From JAGMES01 sp023128035 (GTDB lineage: Bacteria > Bacillota > Halanaerobiia > DY22613): a DNA stretch of 33,048 nt. The position numbers were made by a program, and so were the translations under genes. The DNA is taken from assembly GCA_030627905.1 (NCBI GenBank), contig DAOVRZ010000062.1, forward strand, positions 1 through 33,048, read 5' to 3'. The notes beneath the pieces were generated by a model. That model saw only the letters and a program-made list of their open reading frames with translations. It was not told the DNA's origin and did no database searches. Of this stretch, positions 31,353-33,048 are shown piece by piece (within the stretch, counting starts at the first letter, position 1; each line of letters begins with the position of its first letter).

Positions 31353-32177
31353 TTATTCTTCGTTTCCTACTTCAACAAAAAAGTTTCTAATAGACATTTG
31401 AACCGAAACAGTAAAATTGCCATCTTCATCTGTTGTCAAATCTCTTACACTACCCCAAACTACAGCCTTAATAATACCAATATGCGTACCTATTTCAGCA
31501 TTTGAGTTAATTGCAAGTGGCATTATTGTAGTAAAATCTCCTTCACTAGTTGGGTAGAGTCTTTTTCTATTTGTACCTACACGGTTGCGTACTAAAGCTC
31601 TTATATTTTGAGGATCTTCACCAGTTATATTTACACTAATTGTTAAATCACCACCAGGAGCAACCGGTTGTGGCTTTAATATTGGATCTTCAATTTCTAA
31701 ATTTGTGTCCTGAGTAGATAAATCCATTGTTCTTTTAGTAATTCTCCATCTATCATTACTCTTTTCAAATTCAAAAATACTGATACCACTCAAAGTTGCA
31801 TCTTTGAAACCTTGTGATTCTGAGTTTTCATCAAATAATTCAACCTGACCAGGAATTGTAACAGCAATTTCCGCTGTTCCTATACCCAATTCTTCATCTA
31901 CCTCAATGTTATTTATGATTTTTTCCATTTTTTTGCGTGTAAATTTTGCTTTATAGGCATAATTCTCATTTGCAAGAATCACAGATAATGTTTCAACATC
32001 ATTAAACTCGTCACCTGATTCACTTTCTAAAATATCTGTAGCATCATCTAGAAAACTATTAGCTAATTCTCTTATTAATTCTACATCTGTTTGTGCTATT
32101 ATCCCGTTCAAAGAACACCCTGCCACTAATACTCCTATCAAAACGATTAAACAAACAAAAACTAAATTTTTACGCAT
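31353..32177 (-). CDS. Lipoprotein of unknown function
   Basis: A 274-residue protein with a type II signal peptide ending LVAGCS (Cys21 as lipid anchor). The middle region (VELIRELANSFLDDATDIL ... WRITKRTMDLS) looks like an NTF2/SnoaL-like or similar cone fold. A beta-rich part follows (GGDLTISVNITGEDPQNIRALVRNR ... IGIIKAVVWGSVRDLTTDEDGNF), resembling an Ig-type domain. The assignment of folds is by eye. AGGGGG lies upstream of the ATG. The stretch 32178-32337 is AT-rich with no gene. Confidence 0.82.
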   Translation of the reverse strand: MRKNLVFVCLIVLIGVLVAGCSLNGIIAQTDVELIRELANSFLDDATDILESESGDEFNDVETLSVILANENYAYKAKFTRKKMEKIINNIEVDEELGIGTAEIAVTIPGQVELFDENSESQGFKDATLSGISIFEFEKSNDRWRITKRTMDLSTQDTNLEIEDPILKPQPVAPGGDLTISVNITGEDPQNIRALVRNRVGTNRKRLYPTSEGDFTTIMPLAINSNAEIGTHIGIIKAVVWGSVRDLTTDEDGNFTVSVQMSIRNFFVEVGNEE

Positions 32178-32337
32178 AGAAAAACCCCCTTTTTTAATTA
32201 GATTGATAATTAGATTAATAATTTAGATTAAATCTACTACTTAATTTATTCAACAAAATTGAGTAATCGCCTTCCTAAATATGTAATTACACTCTATAAA
32301 TTTGAAAATAGAGCTAAAGTCCTAAATAGATCAATTC

Positions 32338-33048
32338 TCAAATTGTTCTCTGTATTCTCCTTTTATGCTTCTTCTTTTGTTTGTCTTTCATATACTTTAT
32401 ATAGTCCTCAATCGAAGCACCAGTTTGATAATTGTAGTATAACCAGAAAGCAGGAATAAGCCCCACTCGAGCAAAGTACTCATTATTCCATTTAGTAGAC
32501 ATAGCCCATCCTTTTCTTTGTGTAGGATGATCATGTATCATTGCTACCCTTAGTCTACGTCTTATATAGCCATCAATAGACAAAAGTTCATTGTTAAAAG
32601 CCTTTATATAACAATGGCTCTCCTGTCCATAACCTTTATTCATATTGATAGCTTTGAATAAATTTAGAAAGTAATTCACTTTACCTCTAATTATGGGGTT
32701 TACTCTTTCCAGCCAGGCCTTAATATTTAAAGTCTATGTTTTCTTAGTTTTCTCTTTAATTTTCTGCCTAAAATCTTTCCAGGTAGCTTCTCTAGGTTTA
32801 ACAATAAAATATGGTTTACCATCTCGTTTCCTTTTCCGCCAGTGTTCAAATGTGTATCCAAGAAAATCGAAGTCGTCATCTTCAAAATTTACAACTTTCG
32901 TTTTCTCTTTAGATAACTCTAATCCTAGCTCATCTAATTTTTCTTTCACTATTTGAGCAGCTTTTCTTATGTCTTCTTTACTTCTCGCAAAAATAAGAAA
33001 GTCATCAGCATATCGCACAAATCTAATACCGTTCTCTTCCAGAATCCA
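32338..33048 (-). pseudogene. Group-II-intron-type reverse transcriptase/maturase, interrupted and partial
   Basis: The minus-strand frame enters from the right edge with WILEENGIRFVRYADDFLIFARS; YADD is the RT catalytic motif. It continues through LSKEKTKVVNFEDDDFDFLGYTF and IKEKTKKT to a TAG at 32734-32736. The same frame then continues: IKAWLERVNPIIRGKVNYFLNLF, GYIRRRLRVAM, to the stop at 32338. That matches the maturase (X) region of intron-encoded proteins, so a single in-frame stop splits the gene. No domain V hairpin is recognised downstream toward 32200, and no C-terminal HNH domain is seen. It is probably inactive. Confidence 0.8.

Overview
The window is AT-rich bacterial chromosome with Firmicutes-type gene order. 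The best-preserved syntenic block is zapA, cvpA, polX, mutS2, read on the minus strand as in Bacillus and Clostridia. Other Firmicutes-like features are strong AGGAGG ribosome binding sites, spmA/spmB, and an ECF folate transporter (folT) behind a tetrahydrofolate riboswitch. A broken gene near 16 kb looks like a secreted beta-barrel protein ending in Phe, which would fit a Firmicute with an outer membrane. A Halanaerobiales-like organism is my best guess. That is an inference from gene content, not a database match.

Layout. 1-4.3 kb: the C-terminal part of a large secreted Ig-repeat/LamG protein, then a duplicated cassette of phage-tail-collar proteins with a small partner gene, and a GNAT acetyltransferase. 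4.4-6.4 kb: two exported proteins of unknown role, one with a PDZ domain. 6.5-11.7 kb: a metabolic cluster of a NifV/homocitrate-synthase-type enzyme, aconitase, NAD-type isocitrate dehydrogenase and a GntR/FCD regulator. It has a perfect 26-bp palindrome on its promoter. The isocitrate-type motif in the dehydrogenase suggests the first enzyme works as a (Re-type) citrate synthase and the cluster makes 2-oxoglutarate. 11.7-16.2 kb: a methyltransferase, an exported 5'-nucleotidase with a small ThiS-like partner, and the frameshifted barrel gene. 16.3-19.9 kb: spmA-spmB, a PHP phosphoesterase, a parvulin-type foldase and a small ORF. 20-22 kb: a wrecked IS200/IS605 element, whose omegaRNA/right end still looks intact, sitting in a decayed penicillin-acylase gene. 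22.2-27.9 kb: mutS2, polX, cvpA, zapA. 28-29.4 kb: a radical SAM/SPASM protein. 29.7-31.3 kb: riboswitch, folT, a flavoprotein and a DUF2007 protein. 31.3 kb to the end: a lipoprotein and a broken group-II-intron-type reverse transcriptase.

The most unusual theme is a family of small palindromic repeats of about 145-160 bp: four clear copies plus one diverged relative. They have invaded or abutted genes, always with the same end facing the gene. One copy is exactly 52 codons long and lies in frame inside polX. Another supplies the last 17 or so codons and the stop of the PHP gene. A third supplies the stop of the barrel gene. This resembles the protein-coding palindromic elements known from Rickettsia. 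A different, IS605-like mini-element supplies the stop of the aconitase gene and is also nested in the IS605 tnpB remnant. The PolX protein carrying the insert has lost the polymerase DxD pair and the PHP metal histidines, so it is probably a pseudoenzyme or a decaying gene.
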